64,000 nt of DNA from Deltaproteobacteria bacterium (GTDB lineage: Bacteria; Myxococcota_A; Polyangia; GCA-2747355): positions 496,001 to 560,000 of the forward strand of contig JACKDQ010000001.1 of NCBI GenBank assembly GCA_020633415.1, in the 5' to 3' direction. The notes below the pieces were generated by a model. It was not told the DNA's origin and searched no databases. It was given only the letters and a program-made list of their open reading frames with translations. Below are positions 1-8,451 of this stretch, one piece after another; position 1 is the stretch's first letter; each line of letters opens with the position of its first letter. The position numbers and the translations under genes were made by a program.

Positions 1-242
1 TGAACGCCGCGATCAAGGTGCGCGGTCGGACTGCGGTGGTTCGCGGTCGGCGCGCTCTGAGTGGCACGACGGTGATGGCTTCCGACCTGCGCGCTTCAGC
101 GGCGCTGATTCTCGCCGGACTGATCGCAGAAAAGGGCATCACGCGGGTGCGCCGCGTCTACCACCTCGATCGCGGCTATGAGCGCATCGAGGACAAGCTG
201 AGCAAGCTCGGCGCGACGATTGAGCGGGTCAAAGAGGCTTAG
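1..242 (+). CDS. murA: UDP-N-acetylglucosamine 1-carboxyvinyltransferase (MurA), C-terminal end only
   Basis: This is the last 79 or so residues of MurA, which transfers enolpyruvate from PEP to UDP-GlcNAc in the first committed step of peptidoglycan synthesis in the cytoplasm. The reading frame is open from the window edge (first full codon at base 3). The signature near the end of MurA proteins is present: MASDLRASAALILAGL, then YHLDRGYERIEDKLSKLGA. The rest of the gene, including the catalytic cysteine loop, lies upstream of the window. The stop overlaps the 3' end of the convergent archaemetzincin gene by 14 bases. Confidence 0.93.
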   Translation, partial: NAAIKVRGRTAVVRGRRALSGTTVMASDLRASAALILAGLIAEKGITRVRRVYHLDRGYERIEDKLSKLGATIERVKEA

Positions 243-882
243 CGGGCTTGGGCCAAGGTGGCGTGACGCGTTGGTGCAGCGCCGCTCTTTGGCGCAGGTG
301 ATGCTGGCAGCGTGCGCAAAACCGGTACTCGCGATCGCTCGTCGAGACTTTGCCTTTGGCATCTTCCATCAGACAACCGTGCGATGGGCAGTGGGCTAGG
401 CCAAAGTTATGGCCGACCTCGTGGACGGCGACCTTGGCCAGGCGTTGATAGCTGTGACGCTGATCGCGTGCACCGCGCTTGCAGCGATAGAGTGAGATTA
501 CCGAGGCCACGCCGTCAAGGGTCGCCAGGCCGAGTACACCCCAGTCGGCGATCGCCCCCTTGGTCGTCGAGATGTCGGCCGCGGTCAATCCGAGGATTAG
601 CGTGCCGTCGGCTGGTAGACGCTGGCGTAGTGCAACGAGCAGCTTTTCGGCGCGGAAGCGCCGTCGCCGCGGATAGTAGGCCGCTGCCGGAAGTTTGATC
701 GCCTCGAGCAGGCGAACTTCGACGCGGTAAAAGGCGCTAATCGCCTGGCGTACGTCGCCTGCGGCGCGGGCGGGAAGATTTTCGCCGAGCGGTTGGATGT
801 AGATCGTTGGCTGAGCGGCCACGGCCGCCGCCGGCAGGTTCGCGAGCAGTCCGAGGATTAACGCGATCGCGTGAAGTTTCAT
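229..882 (-). CDS. Exported archaemetzincin-family zinc metallopeptidase (M54-like)
   Basis: Predicted zinc peptidase of 217 residues. The archaemetzincin motif is clear: HEVGHNFGLAHC at 154-165, followed by C170 and M172 and a CxxC pair at 189-192, the extra structural-zinc cysteines typical of this family. Three histidines would bind zinc and the glutamate would be catalytic. I chose the ATG at 882 because it begins a Sec-type signal peptide (MKLHAIALILGLLANLPAAAVA); longer versions starting at 966 would bury it. Most archaemetzincins I know are cytoplasmic, so the signal peptide is notable. The gene is convergent with murA. No substrate can be inferred. Confidence 0.85.
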   Translation of the reverse strand: MKLHAIALILGLLANLPAAAVAAQPTIYIQPLGENLPARAAGDVRQAISAFYRVEVRLLEAIKLPAAAYYPRRRRFRAEKLLVALRQRLPADGTLILGLTAADISTTKGAIADWGVLGLATLDGVASVISLYRCKRGARDQRHSYQRLAKVAVHEVGHNFGLAHCPSHGCLMEDAKGKVSTSDREYRFCARCQHHLRQRAALHQRVTPPWPKPAKPL

Positions 883-1035
883 CTCTCGTTTTACGCACGC
901 CGCCGGCGAAAGTCTGACCGTTACGAATTGGCTCATTAAAGAGTCTATTTTTGCTCTATTGATCACTAGCCGCCAACCGGGGCGCGGCTAGCCGGTGGCC
1001 CAGTTGTTAGCGTTCTGAGATCGTTGGTGTTTGTC

Positions 1036-1052
1036 TTGGCACGCCCAATGCT
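1036..1052 (+). promoter_or_regulatory. Sigma-54 (-24/-12) promoter candidate
   Basis: TTGGCACGCCCAATGCT matches the sigma-54 consensus TTGGCACG-N4-TTGCW at 12 of 13 defined positions, with the invariant GG and GC 10 bases apart. The predicted start of transcription (12 bases after the C of the -12 GC) is about 1063, only two bases before the ATG at 1065. Confidence 0.7.
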
Positions 1053-1064
1053 CCGCTGAGCGCT

Positions 1065-2417
1065 ATGGGATCGTTTCGAGTCTTGTTGGTGGTGGTAGTG
1101 GCCAGTTTGGCGACGACGTCAGTGGCCGACGCGCGTGGACTGTTGGCGCGCTGGTTCGCGCCGAAGAAGCAGGTCGAGGTGGCGAATCCGACGGCCGAGC
1201 TAGCGGCGCTGAAGACGAAGCTTCGGCAGCGTCAGTATCAATTTGTGCCGATGCGCGGCGGGTTGATCGCCGAAAAGGGCGATCGGCTGATCGCTTTTTC
1301 CGATGGGCGAGTCAGGCGCTTTTCGACATCGCTGGCACCAACCTGGCGGCCGGCAGGCTTTCCGCCGGCGCCGCGTGCAGCGCTGCGACCCAAGGCGGCG
1401 CTGCTGACGATGGCCAATGAGCTGCTCGCCTCCCATGGATCGAATCTCAAGGCATCGCTGGGTGAGCGGTTGTTGCAGCGCGCCGAAGGCAAGGCGCTCT
1501 TCGATCACCCGCGGCTGGCGAAGGCCAAGATCAGCACGTATGTGCAATCCAACGGCAAGGGCGTGACGATCACGCTGCATCAAAAGCGTCAGGCGATCAA
1601 TTATCGCTTCAAGCTCCAGCGCGAAAAGGGCAGCAAGACGCGCTTGGTCTGGCAGGAGACCGAAGTGGCCTACTATTCGACCAAACGCACCGGCGATGTG
1701 GTCGAAGACGCCTTGGCGCGCTTGATTCCCAAGCGGTCGGTCGTTTACCAGCCCGACCAAATCGTCTATCGCGACGGCAAACAGACGATCATCGAGCGGA
1801 TCGTCAACGAGATCGCTCCAACATCAGAGGGCCTCTACCAAGTTGTCACCGCGCGCGAGCGGCGGGTCAGTCGCGACAAGTGGCTCAAAGGCGAGAGTGG
1901 CGAGTCGGAGCATTTGCGCGTCACCGAAGTCTCTCGAGATGGAAAGCCCTACGACCTGGTCCGATCGCGGACCGACCAACGAACCGGAAAGATCACGATC
2001 GCTTCGTCGCGCGACCAGCGGCTTACTCAGATCGGTGGTTCGAAGGGCAATCAGTCGGTGCTCTACGTGCCTCCGCCGCGCGGCGGCTACGAGGCGCAAG
2101 CTGAGCGCGAGCGTTTGGCCTGGGCAACGCGGCGCTCAGCCAAAGTAACCGTAGATATCGACGGGTTTCCGCTGCTCAGTCACATCATGGCTAACCTTAG
2201 CGAACGCCTCACCGGCAAGCGACCTCTGGTGAAGGAGCACAAGATGATCAAGATCGAGCCGGCGTCGCCGCCACCCACGGTGATTACCAAGCCCGATTTG
2301 CTGACGGTGATCAAGCTGCAGGATGGTCCGGCGCAGGCCGGCAAAAAAGTGGTGCTCCCCGCGTGGATCGAGGCCTTCGATCGCCAGTTTGCCACGTCGT
2401 CTCACGCCAGACCGTAA
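1065..2417 (+). CDS. Secreted protein of unknown function, 450 residues
   Basis: I do not recognise this family. The protein starts with a clear signal peptide (MGSFRVLLVVVVASLATTSVADARG) and continues as a soluble, mixed charged protein with no further membrane segment. The middle (roughly residues 60-330) alternates short beta-type stretches such as GLIAEKGDRLIAFSDGRV and VVYQPDQIVYRDGKQTIIER, which could be a lytic-enzyme propeptide-like or repeat fold; this is only an impression. There is no Shine-Dalgarno sequence before the ATG, and a strong sigma-54 promoter match ends 12 bases upstream, so the mRNA may be nearly leaderless. It probably forms a single-gene unit. Confidence 0.75.
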   Translation: MGSFRVLLVVVVASLATTSVADARGLLARWFAPKKQVEVANPTAELAALKTKLRQRQYQFVPMRGGLIAEKGDRLIAFSDGRVRRFSTSLAPTWRPAGFPPAPRAALRPKAALLTMANELLASHGSNLKASLGERLLQRAEGKALFDHPRLAKAKISTYVQSNGKGVTITLHQKRQAINYRFKLQREKGSKTRLVWQETEVAYYSTKRTGDVVEDALARLIPKRSVVYQPDQIVYRDGKQTIIERIVNEIAPTSEGLYQVVTARERRVSRDKWLKGESGESEHLRVTEVSRDGKPYDLVRSRTDQRTGKITIASSRDQRLTQIGGSKGNQSVLYVPPPRGGYEAQAERERLAWATRRSAKVTVDIDGFPLLSHIMANLSERLTGKRPLVKEHKMIKIEPASPPPTVITKPDLLTVIKLQDGPAQAGKKVVLPAWIEAFDRQFATSSHARP

Positions 2418-2515
2418 CCCGAGCGTAACCCTCTCACCCCACAGATCCCCCAGGGCTGCCCGCAGTGGCCAGGAAAAAACGACAACGATAACAAGCGGCT
2501 CGCGCTTCAACTAAG

Positions 2516-2532
2516 CTGGACCGCGCCTTGCA
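2516..2532 (+). promoter_or_regulatory. Sigma-54 (-24/-12) promoter candidate
   Basis: CTGGACCGCGCCTTGCA keeps the GG-N10-GC spacing, a full TTGCA -12 element and TGG with C and G at the right places in the -24 element. Predicted transcription start is about 2543, three bases before the ATG at 2546. Confidence 0.5.
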
Positions 2533-2545
2533 TTTTCGTCGGCCC

Positions 2546-3715
2546 ATGAAACGTCAGGCCGTCGAACGCAAGGTCGTCATCTGTTTTGCCAGCGCGCTGC
2601 TTTGCGCCGCAGGCTGCGCTGCCAAGCTGAGCAAGCAGGGTGGCCCCGCCGCGCAAATTGGCAGCGATGGGGGTGTGCTTCCCGATCAACGAAGCTCGGT
2701 GGGAAGCCCGATCGGTCGCCGTGATGGTGGCTCGCTAGCCGTCGACGGTGGCACGAACTACAGGCCGCCAGGAGACGCTGGCGCCGCGCCGGATAGTGGG
2801 AGCGTGACCCCGCCGCCGGTGACAACCGGTGATACGTTCACTTTCTTCGTTACTGGCGATCCGAAAATGAGCAGCCGATACGCCACAACGATCGGTAGCA
2901 TGAAGAAGCTCGATCCCAACGCAGCGCTGGTCTACGTGAGCGGCGACCTGACGAGCAATTCGACCAAGAGCGAATGGGATCAGCACATGCAATACGTTCA
3001 ACAAGGCGGGCAGGGATGGCTGCATAGCGAGATCAGCGCGCCCCAAGCTGGCAAGACGATGTACATCATGGCTGTCGGAAACCACGACGCCAGCGATAGC
3101 GCTTGGCTGAGTAATCTCAATACGGTCTTTCCGAACCTCAAGAGCCTTGGGCCCAACAGCGAAAGCGGGGTGTTCACCGCGCTGCGCTACAAGAACGCGC
3201 TGTTTATCGGCCTCGATAGCGAACATCCATCGCAGGCTCAAGTCACTTGGCTCAAGGACACGTTGGAAAAATATAAGAACGACAGCTCGCTGGTTTGGCG
3301 CTTTGTCTTCTATCACCATCCGGTATATCCGTGCGGTGGTGGTAAGAGCCCGTTCGACGAAGGTGTCAACTGGGTGCGACTCTTTGAGCAGTACAAGGTT
3401 AACATCGTCTTCGAGGGTCATACCCATTACTACACAGCGACCAAGCCGTTGCTCGGCGGCAAAGCGGTTAGTAGCGGCGGTGTTCGGTTCGTCAATGCCA
3501 GCGCGGGCGGTTCCAGCTCACGGTCGGTTGATACCTCGGTCACTGATAAGGCCGGTGGCGACAGCTACGCCTGCGGCGACATCCTGCAGGACGCGCAGGG
3601 GGACTGGAATCACTATTGCCATGCCGCGGTGACCGGTACGCAGCTGACCTTCCGCTGCTTCTCTCACGACCAAACGTCGTCTCCCAAGTACGAATACGTC
3701 TGGAGTGCGAACTAA
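2546..3715 (+). CDS. Calcineurin-like metallophosphoesterase lipoprotein
   Basis: Predicted lipoprotein phosphoesterase of 389 residues. The ATG at 2546 gives a signal peptide ending in a lipobox (LLCAAGC). A Gly/Asp/Pro-rich linker of about 80 residues follows, then the phosphoesterase fold with its metal-binding blocks in order: TGDPK, YVSGDLT, VGNHD, YHHPVYPCG and GHTHYY. The first block lacks the usual histidine of GDxH, so one metal ligand may differ. The substrate cannot be told from sequence; purple-acid-phosphatase-like or phosphodiesterase activity is possible. It overlaps the following HEAT-repeat lipoprotein gene by one base (TAATG), suggesting translational coupling. Confidence 0.87.
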   Translation: MKRQAVERKVVICFASALLCAAGCAAKLSKQGGPAAQIGSDGGVLPDQRSSVGSPIGRRDGGSLAVDGGTNYRPPGDAGAAPDSGSVTPPPVTTGDTFTFFVTGDPKMSSRYATTIGSMKKLDPNAALVYVSGDLTSNSTKSEWDQHMQYVQQGGQGWLHSEISAPQAGKTMYIMAVGNHDASDSAWLSNLNTVFPNLKSLGPNSESGVFTALRYKNALFIGLDSEHPSQAQVTWLKDTLEKYKNDSSLVWRFVFYHHPVYPCGGGKSPFDEGVNWVRLFEQYKVNIVFEGHTHYYTATKPLLGGKAVSSGGVRFVNASAGGSSSRSVDTSVTDKAGGDSYACGDILQDAQGDWNHYCHAAVTGTQLTFRCFSHDQTSSPKYEYVWSAN

Positions 3716-4773
3716 TGGGACGCTCACGAGATCGCGCGGTGAACGGGATGAACAGGGTATCGATCGAACTCAAAGCCACCGGGTGCTTGCTAGGGATCGT
3801 CGTGTTGACGGCCTGTGGCGTGAGCGGGCCGGTCTCAGAGATCGGTGGACGGAGTGTCGCACCGCTGAGCGCCGATACGGCGGCGATGTTGCCTGCGGCC
3901 TTGGAGGGGCAGCTGTACGACGCTCACTTTCAGTTGCAGAGCGTGTCCCCCGATCATCGCGCCCAAGGTGCGCTGATCTTCGAACAGCTCGGCACGCGGG
4001 CGACGCCGGCCTTGGCGGCACTGGAGGATAGTCTGCATGACCCGGCGTTCTATGTGGGTACGCGGGCGGCGATCGCCTTAAGCCGGATCGGCGAGCAGGC
4101 ACTGCCCCATTTGCAGCGTGCGCTGGGCGACGCCAAGGCGCAGGTTCGCGAGCTCGCGGCGCTGGCCGTCGGTCGGATGGGTCAGGGCGGTAACGCCTTG
4201 GCCGAGCCGATCGCGGCCTTGTTACGCGATGAGGACGTCGATGTGCGCGATCGCGCGGCGCATGCGCTGGCGCAGCTCGACGCCGATGTCGCGCTGAGCC
4301 TACTGCGTCAGCAGATGCTACATCCGCGGGTTGACGTGCGCGCTGCAGCTACCTACGGGCTAAAATGGCTGGGTCGGGCTGCCGCGCCAGCCCAGGCCGA
4401 TCTGATTGCCGCGCTGATTCCCTCAGAGCATGTTTCGGTGCGCACCTCGGCTGCGGCGGCGCTGGGCAACATCGGTGAATCGGGGATCACCGAGCTCTGC
4501 GCGATGCTCGACAGCGGGCGGCCGCTGCAAGAGCATGAGATGGCGGCTTTCGCATTGCAGTACTTGCATCGCAAAGCGGCGCGGCCGCTGGCGCGTGTAG
4601 TACTAGAATCGGTCGATGAAGCGACGCGCCTACGGGCGCTTGCGATCCTCGAGCGAATCGGCCCACGCGCTCGCAAAGCCGAGCGGCTGCTGAGCGTTGT
4701 TCAAGCCGACGTCAATCTCTCGCCAGCAATGGTCGAAGCGCTGGCGAGCACCTTGGCCGCGCTACGGCGCTGA
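3715..4773 (+). CDS. HEAT-repeat lipoprotein
   Basis: A lipoprotein built of PBS-lyase-type HEAT repeats. After a signal peptide with lipobox (VVLTACG) come at least six helical repeats of the pattern ALxxLLxDxDVxVRxxAAxALAxL, for example around VRELAALAVGRMG and VRTSAAAALGNIG. Such repeats bind other proteins and have no catalysis of their own. I use the ATG at 3715, which overlaps the upstream stop and has GGAG nine bases before it; an alternative ATG at 3748 would give a shorter signal peptide. Its partner may be the co-transcribed phosphoesterase, but this is inference. Confidence 0.85.
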   Translation: MGRSRDRAVNGMNRVSIELKATGCLLGIVVLTACGVSGPVSEIGGRSVAPLSADTAAMLPAALEGQLYDAHFQLQSVSPDHRAQGALIFEQLGTRATPALAALEDSLHDPAFYVGTRAAIALSRIGEQALPHLQRALGDAKAQVRELAALAVGRMGQGGNALAEPIAALLRDEDVDVRDRAAHALAQLDADVALSLLRQQMLHPRVDVRAAATYGLKWLGRAAAPAQADLIAALIPSEHVSVRTSAAAALGNIGESGITELCAMLDSGRPLQEHEMAAFALQYLHRKAARPLARVVLESVDEATRLRALAILERIGPRARKAERLLSVVQADVNLSPAMVEALASTLAALRR

Positions 4774-4785
4774 GTCGGTCGTACG

Positions 4786-7311
4786 CTATGGCGCGACGAT
4801 CGTTGGTGTGCCGTCGCGCACCGCAGTGCCGAGAAACTGCATCACCTGGTTCTTCGCGGCGGGGTTCTGGCTAAGCACATGGTGATCGTCGTAGCTGCCG
4901 TCGGAGACATGGGGACACATCGCGGCGGTGATTGGGCCATCGACGGACTTGATGTTTCCGCTTACCGGCGGTGCGATCAGCGTTAGCTCGGCCTTAACCG
5001 GTCCGCATCCTTTGACTTCGCTACAATCTTGGCTACAGCTGTTGCAGGTTTCGCTGCCGCTGCAGACACCGTCGCCGCAGCGCTCCGCGGGTTGATCGAC
5101 CTGCGGCACGCCGAGTTCGCGAGCCAAGCGAATGATCGTCGCTGGTGGGGTGAAACTGTCCGCTACGCCGTAACCGAGCAGCAGGTCCTTGGCGGTGTTG
5201 CCGCTTGGCACCGTGCGCAAGAACGACTTGGCGTAGTGCAGCGCATCAACCTCGTCGAAGTACAGTTGCAGCAGGTTGAGCAACGGGTGACCGCTGTCGA
5301 GCTCGGGGTCGACCAGCGCAAATTTGAGTAGCGTGGCGATCTCGATCGGCTTCTTCTTGTTGAGCAGCGATGTGATCAGGTGCCCACCGGCACCACTGAG
5401 CACGACCGCGCGCACCAGCGGCTCGTGCGCGGCAAAGGGGATGCCCTCGACGGTGCCCTGCGAATGACCATAAAAGAAGATCTTTGTGGCGTCGAATTGA
5501 ATCGCTGCGCCGGTTGGCGACGCGCTGCTATCGAGCGCGAGTGCTTCGATCACGCGAATCAGCTGAAACTTGTCGATCGCCCCCTGATAAACGTTGTCGC
5601 GGGCTGCTGCGGGATTGCGAAGGTTAAAGAACAGCTGATCCGGAGGGTCGCTGCTGTTACGACGCGGTCCATGCATCGATCCGTCGATGCTGATCGCGGC
5701 GATCTGCGCGACAGCATTTGTGCCGTCCTTGATATCGGCCAAGGCCTTTGCCGTGCCGTTGTCGATAAACGAGCGCAAACTTCCGCCGGTGCCGTGAGCA
5801 TATAGCGCGACCGGCCAGCCCGCGCTCGGCATCGTACCTTTCGGGATCGTGATCACCACGCAGACATCGTCGTCGCGCACGAATTTGGGCAGTCCGTTGG
5901 CATCGTAGTCGATCTTTCCGCCATCGGCGGCGGTCTTGTAGGGGGCGCTGCCACTCTGAAAGACCGGTGTTTTGTAGCGCGCATGAAGCTCGTAAAAGGC
6001 GGGATCGGGCGTCGACGGACAGCGGTGGTTGGCGTCGCTGCCGTCGTCACAAGGCGATTTGGCCGTGCCGTCACAGAGGGTGACCTGGTTGAGGGTTGGC
6101 ATCGCCCGCGCGCGTACCGCCTCGCGCAGCTTGGGCAACTTGGCTTGCGGATCGCCAGTGGTGAAGACCGCTGCGCTGACGACGGTCGCCGGGTCGATCC
6201 CCTTGTCCTTTAGATAGCTGCGCAGTGGCGCGTAGGCCTGCCAGGCGGCTTTTTCATCGCTGTCGCTTGGCTCGGTGTCGCTCACCACGACCTTGAAGTC
6301 CTGATCGGCGACGAGGGCTTGGCCTTCGCTGTTGGTAATGCCCGAGCGCAACAAGGCGGCGTAGGTGCTATTCGGAAGGAGCGTTGACGATGGGCGCAAG
6401 CTGATGCGATTTTGACAGATGTAGCGCGTTGCTGAGCTCTCGGCAAACATGTTGTAGCTCACGCCATTTCCGTATGCGCTGCTGCTCTTGTCGATGTTGA
6501 CAAACTGAACGGTTGGGCTGTCGCCGTCGAGCTTGAGCGTCTTGTAGTCGATCAGCGCGCTGGTTCGCAGGTACACCGTTGGTACCAGGCTGAAGCCGCT
6601 GACGTCTTGGTTGATGCGCTTGAGGTATTCTCCGACGATGTTGCCGTACTCCGCGGGCAATAGATCGCCGGGTGCTGGATGTCCGCTGACGTCGACCTTG
6701 CCGTTCTTCTTGCGGATATCGTTGGGGAACGGCAGCGCGTAGAATTCCTTCGAGAGCTTTCCGCTGCGTGGAATGCTGAACAGCGCTTTGAGCGGCTCAG
6801 CGCTGTTTGGGCCACAGCTTACGCCGTTCCAAATCGCCAGAGCCGTACATTTGCTCTCTAGGCAGATCAAACCGAAAGCACATTCGGTCGCTGCGCTGCA
6901 GGCTTCGCCGGCGAGCTTGGTGTTTGGCGATCCGGGGACCTGGCACTGCAGCGCCCCCGAACAAACCAACCCCTTTTTGCAGCTCTGATTGCCTGCGCAG
7001 GGCGCGCCCTCGACACCGGCGCCCGGCGGTGCACAGCTGCCATTTCCCGCGCAAACGAACTCGATCGCGCAGTCATCGCTCTTGCCGCAGGCATCACCCA
7101 GCTGTCCGGTTCCCGGGTCTTGGGGGTCGGCGCACTTCTCGTTGGCAGCGCAAACCAATCCTTCGATGCAGTCGAGTGTCTTGGTACACGCTTCGCCAAC
7201 GACTTTGTTGCCGAGCTTGGGTAGCTCGTTGTTGCTGCCGAACAATGAACAGGCAGTTGCCGACGAAAGGGCGATCGCGCATACCGCGATCTGGACCGAC
7301 CGATGGGTCAT
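4786..7311 (-). CDS. Large Cys-rich lipoprotein with alpha/beta-hydrolase domain (paralogue of 43604-45667)
   Basis: An 841-residue predicted surface lipoprotein (lipobox SSATAC, Cys21). Residues 40-156 hold four tandem cysteine-rich modules of the form GxxCxxxxDCxxGLVCxxxxxC, resembling Dickkopf-N-type repeats found in myxobacterial surface proteins. A middle domain follows, then an alpha/beta hydrolase with oxyanion-type ALYAHGTGG (503-511) and nucleophile elbow GHSQG (Ser617). A second Cys motif, CGDGVCSGSETC, sits near residue 765 inside the hydrolase region. It is likely an esterase or lipase anchored in the outer membrane; the substrate is unknown. The C-terminal 650 residues resemble the protein at 43604-45667. 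Confidence 0.8.
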   Translation of the reverse strand: MTHRSVQIAVCAIALSSATACSLFGSNNELPKLGNKVVGEACTKTLDCIEGLVCAANEKCADPQDPGTGQLGDACGKSDDCAIEFVCAGNGSCAPPGAGVEGAPCAGNQSCKKGLVCSGALQCQVPGSPNTKLAGEACSAATECAFGLICLESKCTALAIWNGVSCGPNSAEPLKALFSIPRSGKLSKEFYALPFPNDIRKKNGKVDVSGHPAPGDLLPAEYGNIVGEYLKRINQDVSGFSLVPTVYLRTSALIDYKTLKLDGDSPTVQFVNIDKSSSAYGNGVSYNMFAESSATRYICQNRISLRPSSTLLPNSTYAALLRSGITNSEGQALVADQDFKVVVSDTEPSDSDEKAAWQAYAPLRSYLKDKGIDPATVVSAAVFTTGDPQAKLPKLREAVRARAMPTLNQVTLCDGTAKSPCDDGSDANHRCPSTPDPAFYELHARYKTPVFQSGSAPYKTAADGGKIDYDANGLPKFVRDDDVCVVITIPKGTMPSAGWPVALYAHGTGGSLRSFIDNGTAKALADIKDGTNAVAQIAAISIDGSMHGPRRNSSDPPDQLFFNLRNPAAARDNVYQGAIDKFQLIRVIEALALDSSASPTGAAIQFDATKIFFYGHSQGTVEGIPFAAHEPLVRAVVLSGAGGHLITSLLNKKKPIEIATLLKFALVDPELDSGHPLLNLLQLYFDEVDALHYAKSFLRTVPSGNTAKDLLLGYGVADSFTPPATIIRLARELGVPQVDQPAERCGDGVCSGSETCNSCSQDCSEVKGCGPVKAELTLIAPPVSGNIKSVDGPITAAMCPHVSDGSYDDHHVLSQNPAAKNQVMQFLGTAVRDGTPTIVAP

Positions 7312-7343
7312 CTTCTGCTCCGGGCTGAACGCGTTGACCTGCT

Positions 7344-7371
7344 ATCGTACGCAATGCCTGCCGCTTGGCAA
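7344..7371 (-). promoter_or_regulatory. Sigma-70-type promoter candidate
   Basis: On the minus strand TTGCCA, 16 bases, then TACGAT. It would start transcription about 25 bases before the ATG at 7311, leaving room for the GGAG just upstream of that ATG. Confidence 0.5.
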
Positions 7372-7417
7372 AGGGAGCTGATCAGAACCTAGGCATCGCG
7401 CGACGTTATCGAGCGGT

Positions 7418-8197
7418 CTAGAACGCCTCGGCAGATTGCCAGGTGCTGCGACAGGGCGGACCGTCGGCGTAGCGGATCGGTGTCTCGGCGCCAAGTTCGG
7501 CGGGCAGGGCGACCAACAGCGACGAGCGCGTGCCGTAGCCGTCTTCGTGCACACAAACTGCGCTGAGCCGATCGACCAGCGATGCGCTGCTCTTGGCGGT
7601 CTGCGTGCTGTTCGGGCGACGATGGTCGGCGAGGATCGCTTTGAGCTGATCGAACAGCTGGTCGAGCGAGATCTCGGGGTGTAGCACTTCGGTCACAGCG
7701 TCGCGCACGCGCTTGGCTTTCGCCGACTGATCGAGCGGGCGATTTTCCAGCACGTAGATTCCGCTCGGCAAGCGCTGGGTCTCAAGACGTTGGCCGCTGA
7801 GCGCGCAGTAATGCAGGGTCTGGCGATCGGCGACCAGCAGCCAACACGGATTGTATTCGCTCGGGTCGATTGTTGCGCTCAATTGCGCGGTGGCGAGTTC
7901 AGCGCTTTCGGCCTGGGCGAGCAAGATCGGCAGTTTGCCGCGACTTTTTTTCGCCGGACCGCCGACGTGTTGTGGGGTCGCCAGTGGATTGTTTGTTAGC
8001 GCGGCGACGACTCCGTGTTGATTGATCGCCGCCCAAGTGCCGCCGGCTTGCAGATCACGGCCGCCGATGATGCGCGGCGCATCGCTTTGAAGCGTTGTCA
8101 TCGGCACGGCGGGCCGCGCCAACCATTCGTCGCGGTTGGCCGCGACAACCAGCGGCCACTCGGGGAGCACCCGGTGAATGGCGATCAATAGGCACAT
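7418..8197 (-). CDS. NRDE (TANGO2-like) family protein
   Basis: A cytoplasmic protein of 259 residues of the NRDE family, named after its conserved Asn-Arg-Asp-Glu motif, seen here in VVAANRDEWLARPA (residues 21-24). The N-terminal Met-Cys is also conserved and was proposed as an Ntn-type nucleophile. Further family marks are GGRDLQAGGTWAAIN and ALTNNP. The human homologue TANGO2 has been linked to haem or lipid handling; the bacterial role is unsettled. I chose the ATG at 8197 because the family always begins MC-; the upstream extension to 8248 is not conserved-looking. Confidence 0.88.
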   Translation of the reverse strand: MCLLIAIHRVLPEWPLVVAANRDEWLARPAVPMTTLQSDAPRIIGGRDLQAGGTWAAINQHGVVAALTNNPLATPQHVGGPAKKSRGKLPILLAQAESAELATAQLSATIDPSEYNPCWLLVADRQTLHYCALSGQRLETQRLPSGIYVLENRPLDQSAKAKRVRDAVTEVLHPEISLDQLFDQLKAILADHRRPNSTQTAKSSASLVDRLSAVCVHEDGYGTRSSLLVALPAELGAETPIRYADGPPCRSTWQSAEAF

Positions 8198-8410
8198 TGC
8201 CCTTAGCTCTAGCGCAGATTTGCGACGCTGCCCAGTGTGATGGCGCAAACGATTCCGCTGGCTGTCTTGCGTCTTGAGCTTGCCGAATCTGCGCGAGGTG
8301 TTCGTCGATCGGAACTGGCTACCGTCCGATTACTCCTAGATTACTTGCGCTTATCTGCCGTTGTCGTCGAAATCTGGATGGTTTTACGCGGTGAACCCAA
8401 CGACGCGATT

Positions 8411-8427
8411 TTGGCACCGCGGTTGCT
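8411..8427 (+). promoter_or_regulatory. Sigma-54 (-24/-12) promoter
   Basis: TTGGCACCGCGGTTGCT matches TTGGCACG-N4-TTGCW at every defined position but one. Predicted transcription start is about 8438; GGAGGG (8441-8446) and the ATG at 8452 follow directly. Confidence 0.78.
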
Positions 8428-8451
8428 TTTCGCTGCTAGCGGAGGGCGACG

